A DNA stretch of 64,000 bases from Massilimicrobiota sp. An134 (GTDB lineage: Bacteria > Bacillota_I > Bacilli_A > Erysipelotrichales > Coprobacillaceae). How positions within the stretch are numbered: the first letter of the stretch is position 1; each line of letters opens with the position of its first letter. The notes beneath the pieces were generated by a model. The model was not told where the DNA came from, ran no database searches, and was given only the letters and a program-made list of their open reading frames with translations. Of this stretch, positions 24,293 to 33,453 are shown piece by piece. The stretch covers positions 34,104-98,103 of the forward strand of contig NZ_NFLH01000006.1 of assembly GCF_002160815.1 (NCBI RefSeq), in the 5' to 3' direction. The position numbers and the translations under genes were made by a program.

Positions 24293-24859
24293 TTATTTTA
24301 TAATGATTCCTTCGCAAGGTGCACCAGCAGCATTTGATTCATCAGTATCGATATGCATTGCTAAAGCATAGCTATCGCTGACACGGCAGACAACATCACC
24401 AAAAACAAGTGAACGGTCAGCTGATTTCACTTCAACACTGACAACATCTTTATCTTGTACTCCAAATTCTTGGGCATCAGCAGGTGTCATATGAATGTGA
24501 CGTTTTGCAGCAATAACACCACAAGAAATTTCAACTTCACCAGCAGGACCAACCAATTTGCATCCAGCAGTTCCTTCGATATCTCCAGATTCTCTAATTA
24601 ATGCTTTGATTCCTAATGATCTAGCATCTGTTAAAGAGACTTCAACTTGAGTTTGAGCACGTGTAGGTCCTAAAATAGACATTTTTGTTTCGCCTTTTGG
24701 ACCAATAACAGTGACTTTTTCCTGACAGGCAAATTGTCCAGGTTGTGATAAATCTTTTTTGTTTGTTAAAACATATCCTTTACCAAATAAAGTTTCTAAA
24801 TCTGCTTGTGATAAATGTACATGTCTAGCAGAAGTTTCGACTAAAATTGTTTTTCCCAT
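24293..24859 (-). CDS. pduL: Phosphate propanoyltransferase / phosphotransacetylase of PduL type
   Basis: A 188-residue two-domain PduL-fold acyltransferase that swaps CoA and phosphate on short acyl groups. The zinc histidines are visible in ETSARHVHLSQADL (residues 8-21) and AAKRHIHMTPADA (about 118-130); LGPTRAQTQVEVS is the family strand. There is no N-terminal encapsulation peptide, and no microcompartment genes are nearby. It is probably a stand-alone phosphotransacetylase making acetyl phosphate (or propionyl phosphate) for ATP formation. It has its own terminator and a GGAGGATA site. Confidence 0.92.
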   Translation of the reverse strand: MGKTILVETSARHVHLSQADLETLFGKGYVLTNKKDLSQPGQFACQEKVTVIGPKGETKMSILGPTRAQTQVEVSLTDARSLGIKALIRESGDIEGTAGCKLVGPAGEVEISCGVIAAKRHIHMTPADAQEFGVQDKDVVSVEVKSADRSLVFGDVVCRVSDSYALAMHIDTDESNAAGAPCEGIIIK

Positions 24860-24991
24860 AAAATATCCTCCTATAACATACTTATCTTACAACTTTTTTG
24901 TGTGTTTGCAAAGGAATTTGTTTCTTTTTGATAAAAAATATGAAGTTCACAAAATGAAGATATAGATTTTCAGGAAATGAAAAAGGTAACG

Positions 24992-25020
24992 TTTTACTTT
25001 TGATGGAAAACTGATATAAT
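24992..25020 (+). promoter_or_regulatory. Promoter of the cdaA operon
   Basis: TTTACT (24992-24997), a 17-bp spacer and TATAAT (25015-25020) with a TG one base upstream of the -10. Confidence 0.65.
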
Positions 25021-25045
25021 AAAAAAGAAATGTAGGTGATAAAGA

Positions 25046-25840
25046 TTGAATCTTAGTGTTGTGATAAATTTTATAAGATCAGCGATAGATTTGATTGCAG
25101 TATGGTTTATTTTATATTACTTAATTTCAATGTTTAAGACAAATATGAAAACCATGCAATTATTTAAAGGTGTTCTTTTTATTTTGATTGTCAAAGTATT
25201 AACAAGTTTGCTTGGATTAACGACACTTAATTATCTTGTTGATAGTATTATTAATTGGGGTGTATTAGCCATTATTATTATTTTTCAGCCAGAAATTAGA
25301 ACTCTGCTGGAAAAGATGGGACAAACCAAATTAGAAGTTAAAAAAGAAATAAGTAATGATGAAAAGGAAAGACTGATGGATGAATTGGTAGATGCGATTT
25401 CGACTCTTGCAAAAGAGCAGACAGGAGCATTAATTACTTTTGAAAGAGGTCAATCCATGATTGATTATATCAATACAGGAACAAAGATCAATGCCGATAT
25501 ACGTAGTGAACTTTTCTTGACTATTTTCTGGGAAGGGACACCGCTTCATGATGGGGCAACAATTATTCAGGGGGATCGTGTAGCCTGTGCGGCAGCGTTT
25601 TATCCACCAACAAATAAGGAACTCAGTCCTAAATATGGAGCACGTCATAGGGCAGCGATTGGAATTAGTGAAATTACAGATTCATTAACTGTTGTTGTCA
25701 GTGAAGAAACAGGAACCATTTCTTTTGCAACGAATGGTGAATTAAGAAAGATTCCTATTAAGGAATTAAGGGCATCATTAGTGAATGAATTGCAATGGTT
25801 TAAATCTAGTGATGAAGGAGGTCAAGCTCATGAGTCCTAG
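25046..25840 (+). CDS. cdaA: Diadenylate cyclase CdaA
   Basis: Makes cyclic di-AMP from two ATP, controlling potassium and osmolyte balance and wall homeostasis. A 264-residue protein with three N-terminal membrane helices (residues 8-75) and a DAC domain (about 100-245). The active-site motifs are LHDGATII (DGA) and YGARHRAAIGISE (RHR). Start is TTG at 25046 behind TAGGTGAT; no nearby ATG fits. It heads the classic cdaA-cdaR-glmM operon, whose products form a membrane complex in Bacillus and Listeria. Confidence 0.95.
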   Translation: MNLSVVINFIRSAIDLIAVWFILYYLISMFKTNMKTMQLFKGVLFILIVKVLTSLLGLTTLNYLVDSIINWGVLAIIIIFQPEIRTLLEKMGQTKLEVKKEISNDEKERLMDELVDAISTLAKEQTGALITFERGQSMIDYINTGTKINADIRSELFLTIFWEGTPLHDGATIIQGDRVACAAAFYPPTNKELSPKYGARHRAAIGISEITDSLTVVVSEETGTISFATNGELRKIPIKELRASLVNELQWFKSSDEGGQAHES

Positions 25841-27227
25841 AAATCAAAAAAATAACAGACCTTTAAAAGATACAACAACTGACTTTTTCTTGAAAATTAT
25901 TGAAAAAGAAAAAGACCAGACAAGTAAAGATACATCTAGTAAAGAAAGTGTCAATGAAAAAAAAGTGAAAGCTATTGATACGGGAGCACGCTTTTATAAC
26001 TATATGAATCAGCTTTTAGATAAAATATTATCAAGTAAGGTCTCAATTACAATTTTATCTTTTGTTATGGCTGCAGTTTTATTTTATAGTGTATCAGGAA
26101 AAGATATTCTCACAAGTCCAACTTCAGGAGCAACATTAGAAAATGTTCCTGTTTATGTAGAAAATCTTGATGATTCTTTGGAAGCATCAGGCATACCTGA
26201 AAGTGTATCAGTTGTTTTGGTTGGACCATCGCTAGATATATATAAAACGAATTTTTCTAGAGATTATCAGGTTTATCTAGATTTGCAGGATTTAGATGAA
26301 GGAGATTATGTTTTGAATCTAAGAACACGTAATTTCCCTGAATCGTTACAGGTTGTATCCATTCCTAGTTCAATTAAGGTAACGCTTGCTAAAAAAGTAA
26401 CGCGTACATTTGATTTAGGATATCGTTTTATTAATGAAGATCAACTGGATAGTAAATATTCGGTCAGTGTGAATCAAATGGATTTGGATACTGTAGAGTT
26501 ACGAGCAAGTGAAGAAACTTTATCTAGAGTCGAAACGGTTGAGGCTTGCATTGATGTATCTGATAAGACTGAAGATTTTGAACAAAATGCAAGAATTAGA
26601 GCTTATGACAGTAATGGTGAAGAATTAAATGTAGAAATGAGTCCTGAGTCTGTCCATGTTACATGTCAGGTATCATCTTATAGTAAGACAGTTCCTATTC
26701 ATGTTAATCTTGTAGGGAACCTGCCAACGGGATATCAGGTATCTCAGTATACACTGTCACAAAGTGAAGTTACAATTTTTGGATTAGAAGAACAATTAAA
26801 TGAAATTCAACAAGTTGAAGTTGATGTTGATATCACAGATTTAAAATCAAGTACAACAATGACGAATCTTGCATTGAAAAAGATAGCAGGTATTAATAAA
26901 TTTTCACAGGATGCAATTGATGTCAGTGTGGAAATTGAAAAAGTCATTACAAAAAAATTCGATAACATTCCTATTAAGGTGTTGAATAATTCGCGTGATT
27001 ATAAGGTTTCGTTTGCTGGCCAAGGACAGAATGCTTCAGTATCAGTGACGGGAACCGAGGATAAAATCAATACTTTAAAAGTTGATAATATTCAAGCAAC
27101 AATTGATATTGATGGTTTGGATGTTGGAACACATCAGGTGAATGTTAAAATAGCTGGTGATGATGAAACATTAACGATGAAATTATTGTCATCATCTAAA
27201 GTTACAATTAATATAGAAAGGAATTAG
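25830..27227 (+). CDS. cdaR: CdaA regulatory protein CdaR (YbbR-repeat protein)
   Basis: A 465-residue protein with a long N-terminal cytosolic stretch (about 70 residues, charged), one membrane helix (VSITILSFVMAAVLFYSVS) and then an extracytoplasmic part made of about four YbbR repeats (for example ENVPVYVENLD, RTFDLGYRFINED, KTVPIHVNLVGNLPTGYQVS, KKFDNIPIKVLNN). In Bacillus and Listeria it modulates CdaA activity. I start it at the ATG at 25830 after AAGGAGG, overlapping cdaA by 11 bases. The cytosolic N-terminus is longer than usual. Confidence 0.92.
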   Translation: MSPRNQKNNRPLKDTTTDFFLKIIEKEKDQTSKDTSSKESVNEKKVKAIDTGARFYNYMNQLLDKILSSKVSITILSFVMAAVLFYSVSGKDILTSPTSGATLENVPVYVENLDDSLEASGIPESVSVVLVGPSLDIYKTNFSRDYQVYLDLQDLDEGDYVLNLRTRNFPESLQVVSIPSSIKVTLAKKVTRTFDLGYRFINEDQLDSKYSVSVNQMDLDTVELRASEETLSRVETVEACIDVSDKTEDFEQNARIRAYDSNGEELNVEMSPESVHVTCQVSSYSKTVPIHVNLVGNLPTGYQVSQYTLSQSEVTIFGLEEQLNEIQQVEVDVDITDLKSSTTMTNLALKKIAGINKFSQDAIDVSVEIEKVITKKFDNIPIKVLNNSRDYKVSFAGQGQNASVSVTGTEDKINTLKVDNIQATIDIDGLDVGTHQVNVKIAGDDETLTMKLLSSSKVTINIERN

Positions 27228-27231
27228 AAAA

Positions 27232-28581
27232 ATGGGAAAGTATTTTGGAACAGATGGATTTAGAGGAGAAGCAAATATAGATTTGACAGTAGAACATGCC
27301 TATCAGGTAGGAAGATATTTAGGATGGTATTTTTCACGTTCTCATCGAGCAAGAATTGTGATTGGAAAGGATACAAGAAGAAGTTCTTATATGTTTGAAT
27401 ATGCTCTTGTAGCTGGATTAACTGCAAGTGGAGCTGATGCATATTTATTACATGTGACAACAACACCTTCTGTTTCTTATGTAGTAAGAAGCGAAGAGTT
27501 TGATTGTGGAATCATGATTTCTGCTTCACACAATCCTTATTATGATAATGGTATTAAAATTATCAATGGAAAAGGACATAAATTAGAAGCAACAATAGAA
27601 AACCTCATCGAGCAATATATTGATGGTTTAGCAGATCCTATTCCATTTGCTACAAAAGATAAGATTGGACGTACAATTGATTATTCAATGGGAAGAAATC
27701 GTTACATTGGATATTTAATGAGTATTCCAACACGTGCTTTTAAAGATATCAAAGTTGGTCTTGATTGTGCCAATGGTTCATCAAGTGCCATAGCAAAAAG
27801 TGTTTTTGATGCTTTAGGTGCTCAAACACATGTGATTAATAATCAGCCTGATGGGTTGAATATCAATACAAATTGTGGTTCTACACATATTGAAGTTTTA
27901 CAGAAATATGTGGTTGAAAATGGTTTGGATGTTGGTTTTGCTTATGATGGTGATGCGGATCGCTGTATTGCAGTAGATGAATTTGGACGTGTAGTCAATG
28001 GTGATTTGATATTATATGTTTGTGGTTTAGAAATGAAACAAAAAGGTGAACTTTTAAATAACACCATTGTTACAACAGTGATGAGTAATTTTGGATTATA
28101 TAAATCATTGGATAAGGCTGGTATTCAATATGAAAAAACAGCTGTGGGTGATAAATATGTTTATGAAAATATGGTGAAAAATGGACATTGTATTGGTGGA
28201 GAACAGTCTGGTCATATTATTTTCTCTAAACATGCAACAACAGGTGATGGTATTTTAACATCATTGAAAATCATGGAAACAATGGTTGAAAATAAGAAAA
28301 CATTAGCTCAATTAACTGAACAGGTTGAAATTTATCCTCAATTATTAATCAATGTAAGAGTGAGTGATAAAGCTTTAGCTCAAAATGATCCTGATGTTCA
28401 AAAAGCAGTCAAAGAAGTTGAAGAAGCATTAGGTGATGAAGGAAGAATTTTAGTACGTGAAAGTGGAACTGAGCCAGTTGTAAGAGTCATGGTCGAAGCA
28501 CAAAGTGATGAAATCTGTCATGAATATGTCTTGAAAGTTGTTAATACAATCAAAGCAAAAGGGTATGCTGTAGAAAAATAA
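27232..28581 (+). CDS. glmM: Phosphoglucosamine mutase
   Basis: Converts glucosamine-6-phosphate to glucosamine-1-phosphate for peptidoglycan precursors. A 449-residue enzyme with MGKYFGTDGFRGEAN at the start, the phosphoserine loop MISASHNPYYDNGIK near residue 100, the metal site FAYDGDADRCIAVD near 240 and the phosphate-binding VRESGTEPVVRVMVEA near the end. It begins four bases after cdaR. Known complexes of CdaA with GlmM couple cyclic di-AMP to wall synthesis. Confidence 0.97.
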   Translation: MGKYFGTDGFRGEANIDLTVEHAYQVGRYLGWYFSRSHRARIVIGKDTRRSSYMFEYALVAGLTASGADAYLLHVTTTPSVSYVVRSEEFDCGIMISASHNPYYDNGIKIINGKGHKLEATIENLIEQYIDGLADPIPFATKDKIGRTIDYSMGRNRYIGYLMSIPTRAFKDIKVGLDCANGSSSAIAKSVFDALGAQTHVINNQPDGLNINTNCGSTHIEVLQKYVVENGLDVGFAYDGDADRCIAVDEFGRVVNGDLILYVCGLEMKQKGELLNNTIVTTVMSNFGLYKSLDKAGIQYEKTAVGDKYVYENMVKNGHCIGGEQSGHIIFSKHATTGDGILTSLKIMETMVENKKTLAQLTEQVEIYPQLLINVRVSDKALAQNDPDVQKAVKEVEEALGDEGRILVRESGTEPVVRVMVEAQSDEICHEYVLKVVNTIKAKGYAVEK

Positions 28582-28600
28582 TATAATTTCACATATTATC

Positions 28601-28635
28601 ACAAAATATTGCCATTTTATATGGCAATATTTTGT
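28601..28635 (+). terminator. Terminator after glmM
   Basis: A perfect 15-bp stem (ACAAAATATTGCCAT at 28601-28615, ATGGCAATATTTTGT at 28621-28635) with a 5-base loop. The downstream T tract is weak, so partial readthrough into the two-component genes is possible. Confidence 0.7.
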
Positions 28636-28662
28636 ATATAATGAATGAAAGAGGTGAGGAAT

Positions 28663-29319
28663 GTGAAATACCGTATTAATATCATAGATGATGAAAAAAA
28701 TTTAAATGATCTTGTCAGAACTTATTTAGAAAAAGAAGGATATATTGTTTATTCTTTTTATACATATGAAGAAGCTTTTTTGCATAAAGATGATGATGTC
28801 CATTTATGGATTGTAGATATTATGTTAGATAAAAATAGTGGTTTTGATTTACTGAATGAAATCAAAGCTTGTAAGCCTGATATGCCTATTGTTTTTATGA
28901 GCGCCAGAGATCAGGAATTTGATCGTATTATTGGATTGGAAAAAGGCTGCGATGAATATATTACCAAGCCTTTTAATATTAAAGAATTGATTTTAAGAAT
29001 ACATAATGTCTTAAAACGTGTTTATAAGGATGATCCAGCCTTGATTAATATTGATGGATATGCCATTGATGAAGAAAAAAGAAAGGTTTTATTTCAAAAT
29101 ACTGAAATTGAATTAACGACAAAAGAATATGAGTTATTACTTTATTTTATTAAAAATAAAGGATTGGCTATTTCACGTGATCAGGTTTTATCTAAAGTTT
29201 GGGATGAAAACTATTTTGGTAGTGACCGAGTTGTAGATGATACATTGCGTCGTTTAAGAAAAAAGATGCCTGATTTAAATATTAAGACGATTTATGGATT
29301 TGGATATAGATTAGATTAA
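28663..29319 (+). CDS. OmpR/PhoB family response regulator
   Basis: A receiver domain (residues 1-115: IIDDEKNLNDLV acidic pocket, phosphoacceptor Asp in WIVDIMLD, Lys in DEYITKPFN) is followed by a winged-helix DNA-binding domain (from about 130: IELTTKEYELLLYFIKNKGLAISRDQVLSKVWD, VVDDTLRRLRKKM, IKTIYGFGYRLD). I start it at the GTG at 28663, six bases after GAGGTGAGG. The first ATG upstream (28645) would place the ribosome site inside the gene. It is paired with the histidine kinase one base downstream. Target genes are unknown. Confidence 0.93.
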   Translation: MKYRINIIDDEKNLNDLVRTYLEKEGYIVYSFYTYEEAFLHKDDDVHLWIVDIMLDKNSGFDLLNEIKACKPDMPIVFMSARDQEFDRIIGLEKGCDEYITKPFNIKELILRIHNVLKRVYKDDPALINIDGYAIDEEKRKVLFQNTEIELTTKEYELLLYFIKNKGLAISRDQVLSKVWDENYFGSDRVVDDTLRRLRKKMPDLNIKTIYGFGYRLD

Positions 29320-29320
29320 T

Positions 29321-30658
29321 ATGGAAAAAATAAAATCAAAATTATCTTTTTTTAAAAAATTATCGTTGGTTCAACAGTTGATTGTTGTATTATGTTTTGT
29401 TGGATTATTATTGGTTGCTGTATTAATGCCTATTGTTGATTATAATGTGACTTCAATTGTTGATAAGCAGATGTATGAACGTTTAACAATTTCTCAGTAT
29501 TCTATCATATATAATAATATTATGCCCTATAAACAGGAAAAAGAGGTCTATCATATTATTTATGATACGTCCAATAATTCTTTTGTTCAATCTAATATAG
29601 GGAGTGTTCAGGTTGTTTATGATTTATACTCTTATCTCTTTAAAGATGATTTAGCTAAAATTGTCAATACAGATCAGGAAGTTTTAAAGAATAAAGGGGA
29701 GTATGATGAAAGAACATACTATTATATGATCACGAAAATCAATAATACTTCAAAATATTTGATTTCACTTGTGGATAGTGAATACTCTGTTTCCTTGATT
29801 ACTTCATTACGTAATCAGATTATTTATATTCAATATGGTTTCTTTATTATTTTTGCATTAGTGATGATTCTATGGGTTTTAACATTAATCAATCCTTTGA
29901 AAAAGATAAAAAATTATATTGATAATATTAAAGATAGAAAAGATAGTGATTTGATTTTGAATCGTGAAGATGAGATTGGAATTGTTTCTAAGGCTTTGGT
30001 CGAAATGAAAGAAGATCTAGATAAACAGGAAAGTATTAAAGAAGAAATGATTCACAATATTTCTCATGATTTAAAAACACCTATCGCTCTTATTCAAACT
30101 TATGCACAAAGTATTAAAGATGATGTCTATCCTTATGGAGATAAAGATAGTTCTATTGATATTATTTTGGAAAATGCTGATCGTTTAGAACATAAAGTCA
30201 AATCATTTTTATATTTAAATCGTTTGGATTATTTGCAGGGTGAAGATAATGAAATAGGATCTTTTGCTATTCAAGATTTAATTGAAAAAATTGTTTTGCA
30301 GATGGATTTCATGAAGCCAGATTTACATTTAGAAACAGAATTAGAAGATGTTCAATTTGATGGTGATGAGGAACATTGGCGAGTGGCTATAGAAAATATT
30401 ATTGAAAATGCTTCACGCTATGCAAAATCTGTTATTAAAATTACGCTTAAGGAAGATTATCTGGAAATATATAATGATGGTGAAAATATTGATGAAGCCA
30501 CTTTACCATATTTGTTCGATCCATATGTTAAAGGAGTGAAAGGACAATTCGGTTTAGGACTTTCTATTGTTAGTAAGATTGCTTCTATGTTTCAGTATTC
30601 TGTGACTGCAAAGAATCATGATGTTGGTGTAAGTTTTATCTTTCAAAAGAAAAAATAA
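29321..30658 (+). CDS. Membrane sensor histidine kinase
   Basis: A 445-residue kinase with two membrane helices (about 17-37 and 168-190) enclosing an extracellular sensor of roughly 130 residues. It has a HAMP-like linker, a HisKA domain with HNISHDLKTPIALIQ (phospho-His) and an HATPase domain with the N box NIIENASRYAK and the G2 loop GQFGLGLSIVSK. The sensor region does not resemble a family I know. It is read one base after the response regulator and forms an operon with it. Confidence 0.92.
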   Translation: MEKIKSKLSFFKKLSLVQQLIVVLCFVGLLLVAVLMPIVDYNVTSIVDKQMYERLTISQYSIIYNNIMPYKQEKEVYHIIYDTSNNSFVQSNIGSVQVVYDLYSYLFKDDLAKIVNTDQEVLKNKGEYDERTYYYMITKINNTSKYLISLVDSEYSVSLITSLRNQIIYIQYGFFIIFALVMILWVLTLINPLKKIKNYIDNIKDRKDSDLILNREDEIGIVSKALVEMKEDLDKQESIKEEMIHNISHDLKTPIALIQTYAQSIKDDVYPYGDKDSSIDIILENADRLEHKVKSFLYLNRLDYLQGEDNEIGSFAIQDLIEKIVLQMDFMKPDLHLETELEDVQFDGDEEHWRVAIENIIENASRYAKSVIKITLKEDYLEIYNDGENIDEATLPYLFDPYVKGVKGQFGLGLSIVSKIASMFQYSVTAKNHDVGVSFIFQKKK

Positions 30659-30690
30659 AGCATATCAGTTATGACTGACATGCTTTTTTT
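30657..30690. terminator. Terminator between convergent kinase and SPFH genes
   Basis: GCAT-ATCAGT pairs with ACTGAC-ATGC around a TATG loop, flanked by AAA and a seven-T run. It starts in the stop of the kinase gene. Confidence 0.75.
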
Positions 30691-30692
30691 GT

Positions 30693-31610
30693 TTATTGTT
30701 TGTTTTTTGGATCTTTAACTATTTCAGCAATAGATGTTACAGCACCAGCCATACCTTGTAAATCAGTTGGAATAATAATTTTTGTTGATTCTCCTTTAGC
30801 AAGGTTTTCTAATGCTTTAAATCCTTCTAATGTAATATAAGCTTGTTGAGGTTGAGAACTATTGATATATTCGATACCTTTAGCTTGAGCTTCATAAACA
30901 AGTCTTAATGCTTCAGCTTCACCTTCAGCACGAGCAATCTGTGCTTCTTTTTCTGCAGTGGCTTCAAGAATCATAGATTCTTTTTTACCTTCAGCAGTTA
31001 AAATAGCAGCAGTTTTTTTACCTTCAGCCTGTAAGATGGCTTCACGTCTTTCACGTTCTGCACGCATTTGTTTTTCCATAGCTTCTTGAATATCACGTGG
31101 AGGAATAATGTTTTTAACTTCAACACGATGAATTTTAATTCCCCAAGGATCTGTAGCTTCATCAAGAATAGAACGCATTCTTGAGTTGATAATATCTCTA
31201 GATGTTAATGTTTCGTCAAGTTCAAGATCACCAATAATATTACGAAGTGTTGTGGCAGTTAAGGTTTCAATAGCATTCAATGGTCTGACAACACCATAAG
31301 TAAATAATTTTGGATCTGTGATTTGAAAATAAACAACAGTGTCAATTTGCATTGTGACATTATCTTTTGTAATCACAGGTTGAGGAGCAAAATCTAATAC
31401 TTGTTCTTTTAAAGAAACTTTATTTGCGATTCTGTCAAGCAAAGGAATCATAATATGCAACCCAACTGTACATGTACGATTATAAGCTCCGATTCTTTCT
31501 ACAACATATGCATAAGATTGAGGAATAATACGAATTGTTTTTGCGATAATGACAACAACTAATACAACTAATAAAATAATCCATAAATATCTAAAGATTC
31601 CATCTAACAT
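30693..31610 (-). CDS. SPFH/Band 7 (stomatin/paraslipin-like) membrane protein
   Basis: A 305-residue membrane scaffold protein with an N-terminal membrane helix (residues 6-26). The Band 7 domain reads IIPQSYAYVVERIGAYNRTCTVGLHIMIPLLDRIANKVSLKEQVLDF...RNIIGDLELDETLTSRDIIN. A long Ala/Glu-rich coiled coil (about 180-250) ends in the stomatin C-terminus with FKALENLAKGESTKIIIPTDL. It is expected to form oligomeric rings in membrane microdomains. It overlaps the NfeD gene by seven bases, the classic bacterial NfeD-stomatin operon. Confidence 0.93.
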   Translation of the reverse strand: MLDGIFRYLWIILLVVLVVVIIAKTIRIIPQSYAYVVERIGAYNRTCTVGLHIMIPLLDRIANKVSLKEQVLDFAPQPVITKDNVTMQIDTVVYFQITDPKLFTYGVVRPLNAIETLTATTLRNIIGDLELDETLTSRDIINSRMRSILDEATDPWGIKIHRVEVKNIIPPRDIQEAMEKQMRAERERREAILQAEGKKTAAILTAEGKKESMILEATAEKEAQIARAEGEAEALRLVYEAQAKGIEYINSSQPQQAYITLEGFKALENLAKGESTKIIIPTDLQGMAGAVTSIAEIVKDPKNKQ

Positions 31611-32053
31611 GAAGTATCATCTCCTTTGTTTATTTTTTTTACGACAACATGTGAACCTTCAATTGAAATAACTTCAGCATAATCGCCAATTTGAATTGTT
31701 TCATTATTAAGGCTTGTTGCTGACCATAAGTTTCCCATGACTTTGACTTCACCTTTTTGATCAGCAGTAATTGTTTCAGTGACTAAACAATGTTTTCCAA
31801 TCATACGATCAAGGTTTGTTTTGACAGTATTTCCACGTAAGTATTTTTTAGCCAGTGGTCTTGAGGCAACAATACAGACAATGGAAACAATCGCAAAAAT
31901 AACAATTTGCAAAACTTCTCCAACACCAAAGAAATGACAGATTAATGCAGCAATGGCTCCAATCCCAAACCAGATACTGACCAAGTCAATTGTAATGGCT
32001 TCGACAATGACCGCAATGACAAGAATAATAGTCCATACAAGAGTAATTGACAT
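31604..32053 (-). CDS. NfeD family membrane protein
   Basis: A protein of about 149 residues with three to four membrane helices in the first 75 residues (VWTIILVIAVIVEAITIDLVSIWFGIGAIAALI is typical) and a C-terminal OB-fold domain (about 85-149: MIGKHCLVTETITADQKGEVKVMGNLWSA, VISIEGSHVVVKKI). It partners the SPFH protein downstream. I choose the second ATG (32053), nine bases after AAAGGGG; the first lies only three bases away from it. Confidence 0.9.
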   Translation of the reverse strand: MSITLVWTIILVIAVIVEAITIDLVSIWFGIGAIAALICHFFGVGEVLQIVIFAIVSIVCIVASRPLAKKYLRGNTVKTNLDRMIGKHCLVTETITADQKGEVKVMGNLWSATSLNNETIQIGDYAEVISIEGSHVVVKKINKGDDTSC

Positions 32054-32071
32054 AATCATTTCCCCTTTCTC

Positions 32072-32437
32072 TTATAGTTGAACAATCATAATAGAATGAA
32101 CAATATCATATGTAGCCTTGTACTTATAACATTGCTGTTTTGAAAAATCTAGATCAAATTCCACACTGAGGTCTAATACAAATGATTTGTTAGAAATTCT
32201 TCCATAGCTTTTTCCTAGTGAAATACGATGTAATTGACTCTTTGGGTAAATATTTTCATCTATTTCCTGTTTGGTAACAGGTTTGATTCCAATTTGTCTA
32301 GCGGTTCTATCTATCCCTAAAAGAACATAATTCACGTCTTCAAAATGAACACAGGCTGCTTTGTTTAAAGTTAAATTTGTTTCATAAATAGTAACAGTCA
32401 TTGTGGCTATATCATTTGTTGACCATTCAAAGTTCAT
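32072..32437 (-). CDS. Hypothetical protein, first gene of the NfeD/SPFH group
   Basis: A 121-residue soluble, beta-rich protein (TMTVTIYETNLTLNKAACVHFEDVNYVLLGIDRTARQIGIKPV, HRISLGKSYGRISNKSFVLDLS). I do not recognise a family. AAGGAGGAGG precedes the ATG, and the NfeD gene starts about 18 bases after its stop. It is thus likely made together with the membrane scaffold pair and may be a peripheral partner. Confidence 0.7.
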   Translation of the reverse strand: MNFEWSTNDIATMTVTIYETNLTLNKAACVHFEDVNYVLLGIDRTARQIGIKPVTKQEIDENIYPKSQLHRISLGKSYGRISNKSFVLDLSVEFDLDFSKQQCYKYKATYDIVHSIMIVQL

Positions 32438-32568
32438 TTATATCCTCCTCCTTAAATATATTATATTATTAAAATTATTTTTTTTCAACAAAATTAAAAA
32501 AAGATTTTAAATGTGTGAGTATACAATTTGGATAAGATAGTTTATAATACATGTAAAAGGAGAAAAGA

Positions 32569-33015
32569 ATGAAAAAGAAAATATTATTTATATTATCAAT
32601 GATGTTATTAATGGGGTGTCAATCAAGTCAACAACCCATCAATAAAATAACATTAACTCAACCAGCGACATTGCTCTATTTTTATATTGAAACATGTTCA
32701 GAATGTCAATCTTTCCAGGATGATGCTATTCCATATTTACAAGAAACATTTGGAGATACATTAACGATTCAACAATATGATCTTGATGATGAAGCGACAC
32801 AGGCTATTTATGAAGATGTCATTACACAGCTTGATCAGTTTGACCAATCGCTTTATGGTATGGGTCCAATGTATGCCTTAGATGGTTATTTTGCGAAAGT
32901 TGGCTATACTTCTGGTGATGAAGAATATTTAGTCAAAGATATTGATAACGCTATAAATGATAAAGCGTTAAGTGATGAATTAAGTGGACTACGTTTTCTT
33001 TATCAACAAGAATAA
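32569..33015 (+). CDS. Thioredoxin-like lipoprotein with CSEC motif
   Basis: A 148-residue lipoprotein. The signal peptide MKKKILFILSMMLLMGC has its lipobox Cys at residue 17. A thioredoxin-fold core follows, with LLYFYIETCSECQSFQD (CxxC at about 45-48) and a cis-Pro-like GMGPMYALDGYF. It is expected to sit on the outer face of the membrane as a thiol-disulfide protein. A weak promoter (TATAAT at 32543-32548) and AAAGGAG lie upstream. Its neighbour is a tandem paralogue, which suggests a redox pair. Confidence 0.82.
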   Translation: MKKKILFILSMMLLMGCQSSQQPINKITLTQPATLLYFYIETCSECQSFQDDAIPYLQETFGDTLTIQQYDLDDEATQAIYEDVITQLDQFDQSLYGMGPMYALDGYFAKVGYTSGDEEYLVKDIDNAINDKALSDELSGLRFLYQQE

Positions 33016-33447
33016 TTGAAAAAGTTATTTCTTGTTTTATTGCTTTTTTTGAGTGGTTGTCAAAATCGACCACAATATTATTTATATGTTTATTATGCGA
33101 AAACATGTCCACATTGTCGTTCGTTTATTCAAGTTGTCATTCCTGAACTGGAAGAAGAATATGGTAGCCAAATGGATATTATCCAGCTGGATATTGATGA
33201 GGAATCATCAATCGAATCTTATGCGAAGACCTGTCATTTATTAGAGGATTATGTTGTGAATGATAACTCAGGTAGTGTGCCTTTTATTGTATTAGATGGT
33301 TATTTTGCATGGGTAGGTTATCAGATGGGCGAAGATCAGGAATTTTTAGAAATGGTTCGTCAGGCTATTGCTGGAGAAGAATTATCAGTTGATAATCATG
33401 AAATATATTTTTTTAAAGAAGGTCAGACATTTCACGAAGGAGGATGA
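33016..33447 (+). CDS. Thioredoxin-like lipoprotein with CPHC motif (tandem paralogue)
   Basis: A 143-residue lipoprotein. MKKLFLVLLLFLSGCQ is a type II signal (Cys at 15), and YVYYAKTCPHCRSFIQVVIPELEEEYG carries the CPHC redox site typical of DsbA-like oxidases. The cis-Pro region SGSVPFIVLDGYFAWVGYQMG matches its neighbour closely. The start is a TTG touching the stop of the upstream gene, with no clear ribosome site, so it is probably translated by coupling. The two copies differ in the CxxC dipeptide (SE versus PH), which normally tunes redox potential. Confidence 0.82.
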   Translation: MKKLFLVLLLFLSGCQNRPQYYLYVYYAKTCPHCRSFIQVVIPELEEEYGSQMDIIQLDIDEESSIESYAKTCHLLEDYVVNDNSGSVPFIVLDGYFAWVGYQMGEDQEFLEMVRQAIAGEELSVDNHEIYFFKEGQTFHEGG

Positions 33448-33453
33448 TGAAAA

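Noticed and set aside
25046..25840. Internal ATG starts of cdaA in place of the TTG
   Set aside because: They would remove the first membrane helix, which is part of the family; the TTG has a correctly spaced ribosome site.
28601..28635. 15-bp perfect palindrome after glmM as an operator for the two-component system
   Set aside because: Position right after a stop, short loop and flanking A/T fit a terminator better; no repeat of the arm elsewhere near the response regulator start.
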